DNA of 64,000 bases from Pseudomonas reidholzensis. Its GTDB lineage: Bacteria; Pseudomonadota; Gammaproteobacteria; Pseudomonadales; Pseudomonadaceae. The translations under genes were made by a program, and so were the position numbers. Shown here in pieces: positions 26,421-35,808 of the stretch; positions within the stretch are counted from its first letter, which is position 1; the number at the start of each line of letters is the position of its first letter. The stretch spans positions 1-64,000 of the forward strand of contig NZ_UNOZ01000008.1 in the NCBI RefSeq assembly GCF_900536025.1, read 5' to 3'. The notes below the pieces were generated by a model. That model was not told the origin of the DNA, made no database searches, and was given only the letters and a program-made list of their open reading frames with translations.

Positions 26421-28565
26421 ATGATCAGCAACGAACTCAAAGCCACCATTCAGGGCGCCTACTCGCGTTTTCTCGAAGCCAAGAGCCTCAAGCCACGCTA
26501 TGGCCAGCGCCTGATGATCGCCGAGGTGGCGAAAGTCCTCGGCGACATCGCCTGCGACGACGAAGGCCGCCGCGCGGGTGACCCCGCCGTGGTCGCGGTG
26601 GAAGCCGGTACCGGTACCGGCAAGACGGTCGCCTACGCCCTGGCCGCGATCCCTGCCGCCAAGGCCGCCGGCAAGCGCCTGGTGATCGCCACCGCGACCG
26701 TCGCCCTGCAGGAGCAGATCGTCTTCAAGGACCTGCCCGACCTAATGCGCAACAGCGGGCTCAACTTCAGCTTCGCCCTGGCCAAGGGCCGTGGCCGCTA
26801 CCTGTGCCTCTCCAAGCTCGATGTGCTGCTTCAGGAGGGCCACGCGCAGTCGGCCACTGCCCAGCTGTTCGAAGAAGAAGGCTTCAAGATCGAAGTCGAT
26901 GAGCGCAGCCAGAAGCTGTTCAACAGCATGATCGAGAAGCTCGCCGGCAATCGTTGGGACGGCGACCGCGACAGCTGGTCCGAGGCCCTCGAAGACCAGG
27001 ACTGGGCGCGCCTGACCACCGACCACAGCCAGTGCACCGGTCGCCACTGCCCGAACTTCCAGCAGTGCGTGTTCTACAAGGCGCGCGAAGGCATGGGCAA
27101 GGTCGACGTGATCGTCACCAACCATGACATGGTCCTCGCCGACCTGGCCCTCGGCGGCGGCGCCGTGCTGCCCGACCCGCGCGACACCGTGTACGTGTTC
27201 GACGAAGGCCACCACCTGCCGGACAAGGCCATCGGCCACTTTGCCCACTATTCGCGGCTGCGCTCCACCGCCGACTGGCTCGAGCAGACCGCCAAGAACC
27301 TGACCAAGTTGCTCGCCCAGCACCCGCTGCCGGGTGACCTTGGCAAGTACATCGAGCAGGTACCGGAGCTGGCGCGGGAGATCCGCACCCAGCAGCAGTT
27401 CATGTTCACCTTGTGTGAGCAGGTCGCAGACTTCCGCCCGGGCGAAGACACCGAAGGCCGTGACCGCCCGCGCTACCGCTTCGAAGGCGGCGTGGTGCCG
27501 GAGCAGATCCGCGAAGTCGGCATCGAGCTGAAAAAAGGCTTCTCGCGCCTCAATGACCTGTTCACCCGCCTGGCCGACCTGCTCAAGGAAGGCATGGACG
27601 GCGAGAAGAACATCGGTATCGCCAGCCACCAGGCCGAAGAGTGGTACCCGCTGTTCGGCAGCCTGGTGACCCGTGCCCAAGGCAACTGGGACCTGTGGAC
27701 GGCCTTTACCGCCGAAGACCCGGAGGAAAGCCCGCCGATGGCGCGCTGGCTGACCCTGGCCGAGACCGGTGCGCTGTTCGACATCGAGGTCAATGCCAGC
27801 CCGATTCTCGCTGCAGAGATGCTCCGTCGCAGCCTCTGGAGTGTCGCCCACGGCGCCTTGGTGACCTCGGCCACCCTCACTGCGCTGGGCAAGTTCGACC
27901 GCTTCCGCATGCGCTCCGGCCTGCCGCGCGACGCCGTCACCTGCGTGGTGCCGAGCCCGTTCGTGCATGGCGACGCCGGGCTGCTGCGGGTGCCCGACCT
28001 CGGCGCCGACCCGCGCGACGCCGCGGGGCACACCGCGGCAATCATTCGTGAACTGCCGGGGATGCTCGAGGACGCCCGCGGCGCGCTGGTGCTGTTCTCC
28101 TCGCGCAAACAGATGCAGGACGTCTTCGATGGCATCGACCGCGACTGGCGCAAGCTGGTGCTGATCCAGGGCAACCTGTCCAAGCAGGAGACCCTCAACA
28201 AGCACAAGGCGCGGGTCGACGATGGCCAGCACAGCGTGCTGTTCGGCCTGGCCAGCTTCGCCGAGGGTGTCGACTTGCCGGGCGCCTACTGCGAGCACGT
28301 GGTGATCGCCAAGATCCCCTTCTCGGTGCCGGACGACCCGGTCGAGGCGGCCTTGGCCGAGTGGATCGAGGCCCGTGGCGGCAACCCGTTCATGGAGATT
28401 TCCGTGCCCGACGCCTCGCTCAAGCTGATCCAGGCCTGCGGCCGCCTGCTGCGCACCGAGCAGGACCGCGGCGTCATTACCTTGCTTGACCGCCGCTTGG
28501 TCACCCAGCGCTACGGCAAGGCTATTCTCAATGCGCTGCCGCCGTTTCGGCGGGAGATTTCCTGA
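26421..28565 (+). CDS. dinG: ATP-dependent DNA helicase DinG
   Basis: DinG unwinds DNA with 5'-3' polarity and resolves R-loops and G-quadruplexes. The 714-residue XPD-like protein has Walker A VEAGTGTGKTVAYAL (about 61-75), four cysteines for a [4Fe-4S] cluster (RYLCLSK near 126, then CTGRHCPNFQQC near 200-211), the DEAH-like box VFDEGHH (about 255) and motif VI QACGRLLRTEQDRG near the C-terminus. The start at 26421 and length match the family. SOS regulation is known in E. coli, but I see no clear LexA box here. Confidence 0.97.
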   Translation: MISNELKATIQGAYSRFLEAKSLKPRYGQRLMIAEVAKVLGDIACDDEGRRAGDPAVVAVEAGTGTGKTVAYALAAIPAAKAAGKRLVIATATVALQEQIVFKDLPDLMRNSGLNFSFALAKGRGRYLCLSKLDVLLQEGHAQSATAQLFEEEGFKIEVDERSQKLFNSMIEKLAGNRWDGDRDSWSEALEDQDWARLTTDHSQCTGRHCPNFQQCVFYKAREGMGKVDVIVTNHDMVLADLALGGGAVLPDPRDTVYVFDEGHHLPDKAIGHFAHYSRLRSTADWLEQTAKNLTKLLAQHPLPGDLGKYIEQVPELAREIRTQQQFMFTLCEQVADFRPGEDTEGRDRPRYRFEGGVVPEQIREVGIELKKGFSRLNDLFTRLADLLKEGMDGEKNIGIASHQAEEWYPLFGSLVTRAQGNWDLWTAFTAEDPEESPPMARWLTLAETGALFDIEVNASPILAAEMLRRSLWSVAHGALVTSATLTALGKFDRFRMRSGLPRDAVTCVVPSPFVHGDAGLLRVPDLGADPRDAAGHTAAIIRELPGMLEDARGALVLFSSRKQMQDVFDGIDRDWRKLVLIQGNLSKQETLNKHKARVDDGQHSVLFGLASFAEGVDLPGAYCEHVVIAKIPFSVPDDPVEAALAEWIEARGGNPFMEISVPDASLKLIQACGRLLRTEQDRGVITLLDRRLVTQRYGKAILNALPPFRREIS

Positions 28566-28645
28566 CGCCCGGAGCAGTTTCGCCGGCCCGTTGTCCATTA
28601 CTCAGTCAGGGGCCCATGAGGGCCCTGAAGGAGAGCCCCAGCCCT

Positions 28646-30883
28646 ATGTTCCGTCGCACCTTGCCCGCCGTACTCACCCTGCTGTTCAGCTCGCCCTTGC
28701 TGGCCGGGCAGCAGACGCTGTTCAGCTTTGTGCGGCCGGCATCGGTGGTCAATGTGATCACCGCCGATGCCAGCATGCCCCAGTACAACGCGGAGCAGAC
28801 GGCCGAAGGCGAGGTGCTGCGGCGCGTGGTGTTCAACCCGGTGGAGCGGCCGACGCTGGGCTTGAGCCCGCAGAGCGGCGTCTGGGACTGGTCTGCCGGC
28901 AAGGCCCTGGCCCTGCGCCTGCAGAGCGGGATGGACTGGGCGCTGAGCGTGGATGTCACGGTACAGAGCAGCGATGGTCGCACCCTGACCAGCCGCATCG
29001 ACCTGCCCGCCGGGCCGGCGCAGACCGTGATGGTGCCGCTCACGGCCCGTTCGCCGCTGGACCAGGGCATGCGCGCCGGGCCGCCGATGCCCTGGACCTA
29101 CGAGGGGCAACGCCTGCTGCTGACCAGCAGCGTCGGTGAGGTCGACCTCAAGCAGGTGACCTCGGTCACCCTCAGCATCCCCAAACCCAATGTGGCGCAG
29201 AGCCTGCTGATCGAGCGGGTTGCCCTGCAGGACGACGACCTTGCGTTCAAGGCCGCCTACGCCGGGCTGATCGACGCCTACGGCCAGTCCACGCGCGGTC
29301 GCTGGCCTGAGAAGATCGTCAGCGACGACCAGCTCAAGGCCGCCGACACCCGCGAGCAAGCACAGCTCAAGGGCTGGCTGACGGAGCGCGGCAAGCAGCA
29401 ACTGGACAGCTACGGTGGCCTGCTGGCAGGCCCGGCGTTCGAGGCACAGGGGTTTTTCCGCACTGAAAAGCGCGACGGCCGCTGGTACCTGGTAACGCCT
29501 GAGGGGCACCCGTTCTACTCGCTGGGCGTCAACGCGGTGGCCGCCGATGGCGGGCGCACCTATGTGGCCGGACGCGAAGGCATGTTCAGCGCCTTGCCCG
29601 GCGAGGGCGAGCCGCTGGCGGCGTTCTATGGCGAAGGCAACAACGACGACGGCAATGCCTCGTCGCAAGGCCGCAACTTCAAGCAAGGCCGCTGGTTCGA
29701 CTTCTATGCCGCCAACCTGCAGCGCGGCTACGGTCAGCCCTGCCCGGCGCCCATTGAGGGCCAGCCGGCAGTAGCCTGTCCGCCGCTGGCGCTGGATGCC
29801 GCGCGCTGGCAGGCACACACCCTGGACCGGCTGCAGGCGTGGGGCTTCAACACCCTCGGCAACTGGAGCGACCCGGCCCTGGGCCTGGCCAAGCGCGTGC
29901 CCTACACGCTGCCGCTGTCGATCGTCGGCGACTACGCGAGCATCAGCACCGGCATGGACTGGTGGGGGCGCATGCCTGACCCGTTCGACCCGCGCTTCGC
30001 CATGGCCACCGAACGGGCCGTGGCCATCGCCACCCGCGACCACCGCGATGATCCCTGGTTGATCGGCTATTTTGCCGACAACGAGTTGGCCTGGGCGGCG
30101 CCCGGCAATGACCCCAAGGCACGTTATGGCTTGGCCTTCGGCACCCTGCGCCTGACCACCGATGTCCCCGCCAAGCGTGCCTTCCTCAAGCAGCTGCGCG
30201 ACAAGTACCGCAACCAGCAAGGCCTGTCCAAGGCGTGGGGCATAGAGCTGCAGGCTTGGGAACTGATGGAAGACCCAGGCTTCGAGGCACCGTTGCCCGA
30301 CCCCGAGCACCCCGAGATCGAGCGCGACTACCAGCACTTCCAGCAGGTGTTCGCCGACACTTACTTCAAGACCATCGCCGATGCGCTGCAGTGGCATGCG
30401 CCCAATCACCTGCTGCTGGGTGGGCGCTATGCGCTGAGCACCCCGGAAGCGGTCAAGGCCTGCGCCGAGTACTGCGATGTGCTGAGCTTCAACTTCTATA
30501 CCCTCAAGCCTGACGACGGCTACGACTTCGCCCGCCTGGCCGAGCTGGACAAGCCGTTGCTGGTGTCCGAGTTCCAGTTCGGCTCGCGTGACCGTGGTCC
30601 GTTCTGGCCGGGGCCGCTGGAGCTGCCGCGCGAAGAAGACCGCGGCCCGGCCTACGCCAACTTCCTCAAGGCCGCGCTGGCGCAGCCGATGATCGTCGGC
30701 GCGCATTGGTTCCAGTACCTCGATCAACCCGCCAGCGGGCGTCTGCTCGACGGCGAAAATGGCCATCTGGGGCTGGTGGCGATCACCGATGTGCCGTACC
30801 CCGGCTTCGTCGAGGCCGTGCGGCGCAGTAACCAGCAGGTCATGGACGAGCTGCGCAAGGGGCTCAGCAAGCCGGCCCCGTGA
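28646..30883 (+). CDS. Secreted GH50-like glycoside hydrolase (agarase-like)
   Basis: The 745-residue protein starts with a signal peptide (FRRTLPAVLTLLFSSPLLAG). It has an N-terminal beta-sandwich (to about 250) and a (beta/alpha)8 catalytic domain. The latter begins at GFFRTEKRDGRWYLVTPEGH and carries the likely acid/base glutamate in GYFADNELAW and the nucleophile in LLVSEFQFGSRDRG, both typical of GH50 beta-agarase-like enzymes. The true substrate is probably a non-agar beta-galactan or an envelope polysaccharide. No other polysaccharide genes are adjacent. Confidence 0.82.
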   Translation: MFRRTLPAVLTLLFSSPLLAGQQTLFSFVRPASVVNVITADASMPQYNAEQTAEGEVLRRVVFNPVERPTLGLSPQSGVWDWSAGKALALRLQSGMDWALSVDVTVQSSDGRTLTSRIDLPAGPAQTVMVPLTARSPLDQGMRAGPPMPWTYEGQRLLLTSSVGEVDLKQVTSVTLSIPKPNVAQSLLIERVALQDDDLAFKAAYAGLIDAYGQSTRGRWPEKIVSDDQLKAADTREQAQLKGWLTERGKQQLDSYGGLLAGPAFEAQGFFRTEKRDGRWYLVTPEGHPFYSLGVNAVAADGGRTYVAGREGMFSALPGEGEPLAAFYGEGNNDDGNASSQGRNFKQGRWFDFYAANLQRGYGQPCPAPIEGQPAVACPPLALDAARWQAHTLDRLQAWGFNTLGNWSDPALGLAKRVPYTLPLSIVGDYASISTGMDWWGRMPDPFDPRFAMATERAVAIATRDHRDDPWLIGYFADNELAWAAPGNDPKARYGLAFGTLRLTTDVPAKRAFLKQLRDKYRNQQGLSKAWGIELQAWELMEDPGFEAPLPDPEHPEIERDYQHFQQVFADTYFKTIADALQWHAPNHLLLGGRYALSTPEAVKACAEYCDVLSFNFYTLKPDDGYDFARLAELDKPLLVSEFQFGSRDRGPFWPGPLELPREEDRGPAYANFLKAALAQPMIVGAHWFQYLDQPASGRLLDGENGHLGLVAITDVPYPGFVEAVRRSNQQVMDELRKGLSKPAP

Positions 30884-31036
30884 GTGCCGGCAGCGCGTGC
30901 GCAGCCGTTGCGCTGCGCCACCGCTGCCGTCCGTCGGGTTTTATCAGCGACCATCCAGCCTTATTCGGTTTGCAAACCGGCCAACTACTGAAACAATGCA
31001 CGACTTTGTGAAATCCAGTCGTACGGAGAGCAGTAG

Positions 31037-32182
31037 GTGCAGATCCAGGGTCACTATGAGCTGAAGTTCGAGGCGGTGCGCGAGGCATTCGCCGCGTTGT
31101 TCGAAGATCCCCAGGAGCGTGGCGCGGCGCTGTGCATCCAGGTTGGCGGTGAGACCGTGATCGACCTCTGGGCCGGCACTGCCGACAAGGATGGCCGCGA
31201 GGCCTGGCACAGCGACACCATTGCCAACCTGTTCTCCTGCACCAAGACCTTTACCGCTGTCACCGCCCTGCAGTTGGTGGGCGAGGGCAAGCTGGCGCTG
31301 GATGCCCCGGTGGCGCGCTACTGGCCGGAGTTTGCCCAGGCCGGCAAAGACACCGTCACCCTGCGCCAGTTGCTCAGCCATCGCGCCGGCCTGCCAGCGC
31401 TGCGTGAGCTGCTGCCGGCAGAGGCGCTGTACGACTGGCAGACCATGACCGCTGCCTTGGCCGCTGAAACACCGTGGTGGACGCCGGGCAGCGAACACGG
31501 CTACGCCGCGATCACCTACGGCTGGTTGATCGGTGAGCTGATCCGTCGCGCCGACGGCCGCGGGCCCGGCGATTCGATCGTGGCGCGTACGGCCAGGCCG
31601 CTGGGCCTGGACTTTCACGTGGGCCTGGCCGATGACGAGTTCCACCGCGTGGCGCACATCGCCCGTGGCAAGGGCAACCCCGGTGACGCCGCTGCCCAGC
31701 GCTTGCTGCAGGTGACGATGCGCGAACCCGAGGCACTCTCGACCCGCGCGTTCACCAACCCACCGGCGATCCTCACCAGTACCAACAAACCGCAATGGCG
31801 GCGCATGCAGCAGCCCGCGGCCAATGGCCATGGCAACGCGCGCAGCCTGGCCGGCTTTTATGCCGGCCTGCTCGACGGCAGCCTGCTCGAGTCGGAACTG
31901 CTCGACGAACTGACCCGCGAGCACAGCCTCGGCGAGGACCGTACCTTGCTCACCCAGACCCGTTTCGGCCTGGGCTGCATGCTCGACCAGCCGACGGTGG
32001 CCAACGCCACCTTTGGCCTCGGCGCCCGGGCGTTCGGCCATCCAGGCGCCGGTGGCTCGGTCGGCTTTGCCGATCCGGAGCACGATGTCGCCTTTGGTTT
32101 CGTCACTAATACCCTGGGCCCTTATGTGCTGATGGACCCGCGCGCGCAACAGCTGGTGCGGGTGCTGGGCAGCTGCCTTTGA
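31037..32182 (+). CDS. EstB-like serine hydrolase, beta-lactamase family
   Basis: The 381-residue cytosolic protein (no signal peptide) has the class C beta-lactamase fold used by family VIII esterases. The nucleophile motif SxxK is FSCTKT (about 71-76), the second motif tyrosine lies in YAAITYGWL (about 157-165), and HPGAGGSVGF near residue 336 takes the place of KTG. Ester or lactone hydrolysis is more likely than beta-lactam resistance. The GTG start at 31037 has a GGAG site eight bases upstream. Confidence 0.87.
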   Translation: MQIQGHYELKFEAVREAFAALFEDPQERGAALCIQVGGETVIDLWAGTADKDGREAWHSDTIANLFSCTKTFTAVTALQLVGEGKLALDAPVARYWPEFAQAGKDTVTLRQLLSHRAGLPALRELLPAEALYDWQTMTAALAAETPWWTPGSEHGYAAITYGWLIGELIRRADGRGPGDSIVARTARPLGLDFHVGLADDEFHRVAHIARGKGNPGDAAAQRLLQVTMREPEALSTRAFTNPPAILTSTNKPQWRRMQQPAANGHGNARSLAGFYAGLLDGSLLESELLDELTREHSLGEDRTLLTQTRFGLGCMLDQPTVANATFGLGARAFGHPGAGGSVGFADPEHDVAFGFVTNTLGPYVLMDPRAQQLVRVLGSCL

Positions 32183-32281
32183 TCGGGTAACGCGGGTATT
32201 GCCCCGACCCTTTGACTATCCTGAATGCCAACGCCTCGTGTGCGTGGGCAAAATTTCTTTCTAATTCATGGTGTATCGCTG

Positions 32282-33268
32282 ATGTCTTCACAAAAAACCT
32301 TAGCACTCGCCCTGTGCCTGGCCATGACCGGCTGCGCCAGCCACTCGCAGGACGCCAGCAAGGACAGCGGCAGCAGCTGGTGGCCATTTGGCGCCGACAA
32401 GGTGGCCGATCAGCAGGTGAAAGAGGCGGTGACCGAGAAGGTAGTCAAGGCCGACGCCAAATCCGACAGCGGCAGCCGCTGGTGGTGGCCGTTCGGTGGC
32501 GACGAACAGCAGGCCAAAGGCCCTGTGGTGCCAAAAATCGACCAGAAGGCCACCCAGGCCTGGCTCGACGAGTACGAGCCGAAACTGCGTGAAGCGGTCA
32601 AGGGCAGCAAGTTCGAAGTGGAGCGCCGCGAGGACGTGTTGGCAGTGACCATCCCGGTCGACGGCTCGTACAACCCGGACCGCCCGAACATGCTCCTGCC
32701 GGCCACCCTCGGCCCGATCACCCGTGTCGCCAAAGCCGTGGAAGTCGACAGCAAGACGGCCGTGCTGGTGTTGGGCCACGCCGACAGCAGCGGCGTCGCC
32801 GCCGCCAACCAGAAGCTCAGCCTGGAGCGCGCCGCCTCGGTTTCGGCGATCTTCCGCCTCAGCGGCCTGAAGCGTGATCGCCTGACCCTCAAGGGCATGG
32901 GTTCGGTCATGCCGCGTGCGGCCAATGACAGCCTCGAAGGCCGTGCCTTGAACCGCCGTGTGGAAATGCTGCTGACCCCGCAGAACACCATGATCGCCCT
33001 GCTGGCCAAGTACCAACAGGCAGCCCCGGCGCCGACTGCACTGGTCGCCGCCCAGGACGCCAAGGCCCCGGCCGCACAGGCCGTTGCCAGCAAGCCTGCC
33101 GCCAAGGCTGCGGCCAAGCCGGCAGCGAAGAAGGCTGTCGCCAAGGCACCCGCGAAGAAAGCCGTAGCGGCCAAACCCGCTGCAAAGAAAGCGGCTGCCA
33201 AGCCTGCCGCGAAAAAAGCCGCGACCGAGAAGAAAGTCGCCGCGACCAGCCCTGCGAAGACCAACTGA
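32282..33268 (+). CDS. OmpA-family lipoprotein with lysine/alanine-rich tail
   Basis: The 328-residue lipoprotein has a lipobox CLAMTGC (cysteine near 17), two WWPFG segments, an OmpA-like domain (about 115-245, with [18 protein letters not shown] and [11 protein letters not shown]) and then about 75 residues of repeated KPAAKKA-type motifs. The tail resembles histone H1 or the Pseudomonas AlgP tail and is very basic. It should sit in the periplasm, where it might bind anionic polymers. It is 19 bases upstream of pdxH. Confidence 0.9.
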   Translation: MSSQKTLALALCLAMTGCASHSQDASKDSGSSWWPFGADKVADQQVKEAVTEKVVKADAKSDSGSRWWWPFGGDEQQAKGPVVPKIDQKATQAWLDEYEPKLREAVKGSKFEVERREDVLAVTIPVDGSYNPDRPNMLLPATLGPITRVAKAVEVDSKTAVLVLGHADSSGVAAANQKLSLERAASVSAIFRLSGLKRDRLTLKGMGSVMPRAANDSLEGRALNRRVEMLLTPQNTMIALLAKYQQAAPAPTALVAAQDAKAPAAQAVASKPAAKAAAKPAAKKAVAKAPAKKAVAAKPAAKKAAAKPAAKKAATEKKVAATSPAKTN

Positions 33269-33287
33269 TCGTCAAGGAAGCGCAGTC

Positions 33288-33935
33288 ATGACTCAATCCC
33301 TGGCCGATATGCGCCGCGACTACACCCGTGATGGCCTGGCCGAGGCCCAGGCCCCGGGCGAGCCGTTCGCCCTGTTTCACCAGTGGTTTGCCGATGCGGT
33401 GAAGACCGAACAGGCACCGGTCGAGGCCAACGCCATGACCGTCGCCACCGTCGATGCTGACGGCCGCCCGCACTGCCGGGTGCTGTTGCTCAAGGGCCTC
33501 GACGCGCAGGGCTTCACCTTCTTCAGCAACTACGACAGCGCCAAGGGCCAGCAGCTGCAGGCCAATCCGTTCGCCGCGATGACCTTTTTCTGGCCGGCAC
33601 TGGAGCGTCAGGTGCGCATCGAGGGGCGGGTCGAGAAGGTCACGGCCAAGGAGTCGGACGACTACTACCAGGTGCGCCCGTTGGGCAGTCGCCTGGGTGC
33701 GTGGGCATCCCCACAGAGCCGGGTGATTGCCGGCCGTGAGGAGCTCGAAGGGTTGGTCAAGGCCACCGAGGCACGTTTTTCCGACACCCAGCCGCACTGC
33801 CCGGAGCACTGGGGCGGCTACCGCCTGCTGCCTGAGCGCATCGAGTTCTGGCAGGGCAGGGCGAGCCGTTTGCATGACCGTTTGAACTACCGCCTGGTCG
33901 AGGGTCAGTGGCTGCGTGAGCGCCTGGCACCTTAA
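33288..33935 (+). CDS. pdxH: Pyridoxamine 5'-phosphate oxidase
   Basis: PdxH makes pyridoxal phosphate from pyridoxine or pyridoxamine phosphate with FMN and oxygen. The 215-residue length is standard. Signatures include [10 protein letters not shown] (about 8-17), FMN-binding [20 protein letters not shown] (about 64-83), [14 protein letters not shown] and the C-terminal [17 protein letters not shown]. It is probably co-transcribed with the preceding OmpA lipoprotein gene. Confidence 0.98.
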   Translation: MTQSLADMRRDYTRDGLAEAQAPGEPFALFHQWFADAVKTEQAPVEANAMTVATVDADGRPHCRVLLLKGLDAQGFTFFSNYDSAKGQQLQANPFAAMTFFWPALERQVRIEGRVEKVTAKESDDYYQVRPLGSRLGAWASPQSRVIAGREELEGLVKATEARFSDTQPHCPEHWGGYRLLPERIEFWQGRASRLHDRLNYRLVEGQWLRERLAP

Positions 33936-34165
33936 CCGTGGTACTCGGCGGCCTGGCGTTGCAGCCAGGCCGTCAGCTGCTTTCGCTTGACCCCCTTCGC
34001 CCGCGCCTGTTCCAGGCGCTGCAGCATGTAGGCGCGCTTGGCGCCATCCTCACCGGCCAGCGACAGTGCCAGGTCGCGGTCCATCCAGCGGCGGATGCGC
34101 AGGTACAGCCAGCCATGGAAGTACAGGCCGGCGACGGTCGTCAGAAATACAATGAAGTAATCCAT
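33932..34165 (-). CDS. Conserved hypothetical small protein
   Basis: The 77-residue protein has one N-terminal membrane helix ([20 protein letters not shown]) and a basic, helical cytosolic tail ([20 protein letters not shown]). It is convergent with pdxH, their stop codons overlapping by four bases. I know no function. Confidence 0.65.
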   Translation of the reverse strand: MDYFIVFLTTVAGLYFHGWLYLRIRRWMDRDLALSLAGEDGAKRAYMLQRLEQARAKGVKRKQLTAWLQRQAAEYHG

Positions 34166-34304
34166 GGCTATCCCTTGTCTGATGATCAGGCGCCTGCACA
34201 GCGGCTGTACCTGCGCTGAATGAAAGCAACTTTATGATCTATGTGTCGTGACAGCCGTCAACCTGCGGCGTCTAATGGACACCTGACTTATGGAGATCTG
34301 ACCC

Positions 34305-34769
34305 ATGCGTAAATCCGTTTTGCTGGTGGCGTGCTTTACCACCGTGTCGCTGCTACTGGGCGGTTGTGCGTCGAGCCTGACCGGTGACAGTTATTCCCGT
34401 GATGAGGCCCGCCGTGTGCAGACTGTGCGCATGGGGACCATCGAGTCGCTGCGGCCGGTGAAGATCGAGGGCACCAAGACGCCGATCGGTGGGGGTGCGG
34501 GTGCGATCGTGGGCGGTGTGGCCGGCAGTGCGGTGGGCGGTGGTCGCGGGAGTATCGTGGCGGCGGTGATTGGTGCTGTGGCGGGGGGGCTGGCGGGGTC
34601 GGCGGCTGAAGAGGGCCTTACGCGTACCCAGGGTGTCGAGATCACTGTGCGTGAAGATGACGGCAGTACGCGTGCCTATGTCCAGGCGGTGCAGCAGAAC
34701 GAGATCTTCCGGGTGGGTGAGCGGGTGCGGATCATGACTGTTGATGGGACCAGCCGGGTTAGTCACTGA
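34305..34769 (+). CDS. Glycine-zipper outer-membrane lipoprotein, SlyB/17-kDa antigen-like
   Basis: The 154-residue lipoprotein has a lipobox (LLLGGC, cysteine 21) followed by a RVQTVRMGTIESLRPVKIEG segment, a glycine zipper (about 65-105: GGGAGAIVGGVAGSAVGGG), and a C-terminal strand region EIFRVGERVRIMT typical of SlyB-like proteins. These lipoproteins stabilise the outer membrane; in several bacteria SlyB-type genes are under PhoP control, which I cannot see here. It is the last clear gene before repeat copy 2. Confidence 0.9.
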   Translation: MRKSVLLVACFTTVSLLLGGCASSLTGDSYSRDEARRVQTVRMGTIESLRPVKIEGTKTPIGGGAGAIVGGVAGSAVGGGRGSIVAAVIGAVAGGLAGSAAEEGLTRTQGVEITVREDDGSTRAYVQAVQQNEIFRVGERVRIMTVDGTSRVSH

Positions 34770-34837
34770 TTTTTGGGGTGGGGCCGCGATGCTGTGGGGC
34801 CGGTTGGGGGCTTATCCGTTTGCTGTGGTGGGGCTAC

Positions 34838-35547
34838 TGGCCCCTTCCGCCCTTACGGCGGGTCACTTTTGGCAAACGCCCCAAAAGTAACCAAAAGGTC
34901 TTGGCTCCTGCATCCGGCCCTTCGCTGCGCTACGGGTTCCCTCACTCCGGTCTTGCTCCCGTGAGGACCGCGCCGGACGGGCCTTCCTGGCCCGCGGCGC
35001 TTGCCGGCCATCCATGGCCGTCACCTCACTCCGCAAGACCTCCGTTCGGCCTCCTGAAGTCGCTGTAGATCAAGATCACGAGCCAGATCAAAGGCCAGAT
35101 CAAGTGCCAGGGCAACGGCTGGCGAATCGCTGCGCTCTCGCTTGTTTATAAGGGCTGTACAGCGCGTCAGCGCCAGAATGTGCATTGGCAGTGCCGGCCT
35201 CTTCGCGGGTAAACCCGCCCCCCCACAGGTTCTCTGCTGACCGTAAGGCCACCGCGGTCCCTGTGGGAGCGGGTTTACCCGCGAAGAGGCCAAGCTATCC
35301 ACCACCGATGCCACTATCGAAGATAACGCCAGCCCAGGCACCACCCCTAACTTGGCGACCTCAGGAGGCCGAACGGAGGTCTTGCGGAGCGGGGTGACGG
35401 CCAGGAAGGCCGGCAAGGGCTGCGGGCCAGGAAGGCCCGTACAGCCCGGTCCACGCGGGAGCAAGACCGGAGTGAGGGAACCCGCAGCGCAGCGGAGGGC
35501 CGGATGTGGGAGCCGGCGGTTTTTGGTTACTTTTTTCCAAGAAAAAA
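34838..35547. repeat. Long palindromic repeat element, copy 2, interrupted by an IS
   Basis: The unit is near-identical to 1-690 from about 34905 on. The outer left arm has a variant (CACTTTTGGCAAACGCCCC). The right arm stops in its A-run at 35547 and resumes at 36909 as AAGTGACCCGCCGTAAGGGC, so the insertion sequence splits it. Copy 1 shows the intact site. Short ORFs in both arms are mirror artefacts of the palindrome. Confidence 0.87.
35196..35291. repeat. Inverted REP pair inside repeat copy 2
   Basis: REP units at 35196-35229 and 35260-35291 match those at 325-418. The first has extra C residues (CCCGCCCCCCCACAGG). Confidence 0.8.
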
Positions 35548-35593
35548 TCTATGGTCACCCCATTTTTTGCAATACTGATTAACGGATGAAATG

Positions 35594-35715
35594 GGTGGCT
35601 TGCTTAAATCTATCCGGCGTCTATTGGGCTCTAATCCCGCGCCACGATGAGTATTCGCACCTGACGATCCTAAAAAAGTGAGCGGCTTCTGTGAGCCAAA
35701 TTTTCTTCCAGGATC
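35594..35715 (-). ncRNA. Candidate bridge RNA of the IS element
   Basis: Two stem-bounded internal loops lie 3' of the transposase. Loop 1 (35666-35715): outer stem GATCCT/AGGATC, inner stem GGCT/AGCC. One loop side (35672-35681, AAAAAAGTGA) equals the target at 670-679 of repeat copy 1. The other (35701-35707, TTTTCTT) is the complement of target AAGAAAA at 666-672. Loop 2 (35594-35661): outer GGTG/CACC, inner GGCG/CGCC; AAATCTAT (35606-35613) equals the left junction (35545-35552), and ATGAG (35647-35651) is the complement of CTCAT at the right end (36903-36907). This matches target- and donor-binding loops of IS110 bridge RNAs. The transcript ends are not defined. Confidence 0.5.
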
Positions 35716-35808
35716 ACCGTCAGGCCGATCGGCCGTTTATTTCATCTGTTGTCAGCTATCGCAAAACCTGGTGGTAAAACACTTGCAAAACGGTGCTGTA
35801 CTGCGGGG

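Noticed and set aside
26742..30766. Two long minus-strand frames opposite dinG and the GH50-like gene
   Set aside because: Both mirror codon bias of the real plus-strand genes and contain no recognisable domains.
31037..32182. Serine hydrolase considered as an antibiotic beta-lactamase
   Set aside because: No signal peptide and the KTG-equivalent is HPG-like as in EstB esterases.
34353..34766. Threonine- and histidine-rich minus-strand frame opposite the glycine-zipper lipoprotein gene
   Set aside because: Antisense of a glycine-rich coding sequence, which gives this composition; no ribosome site.
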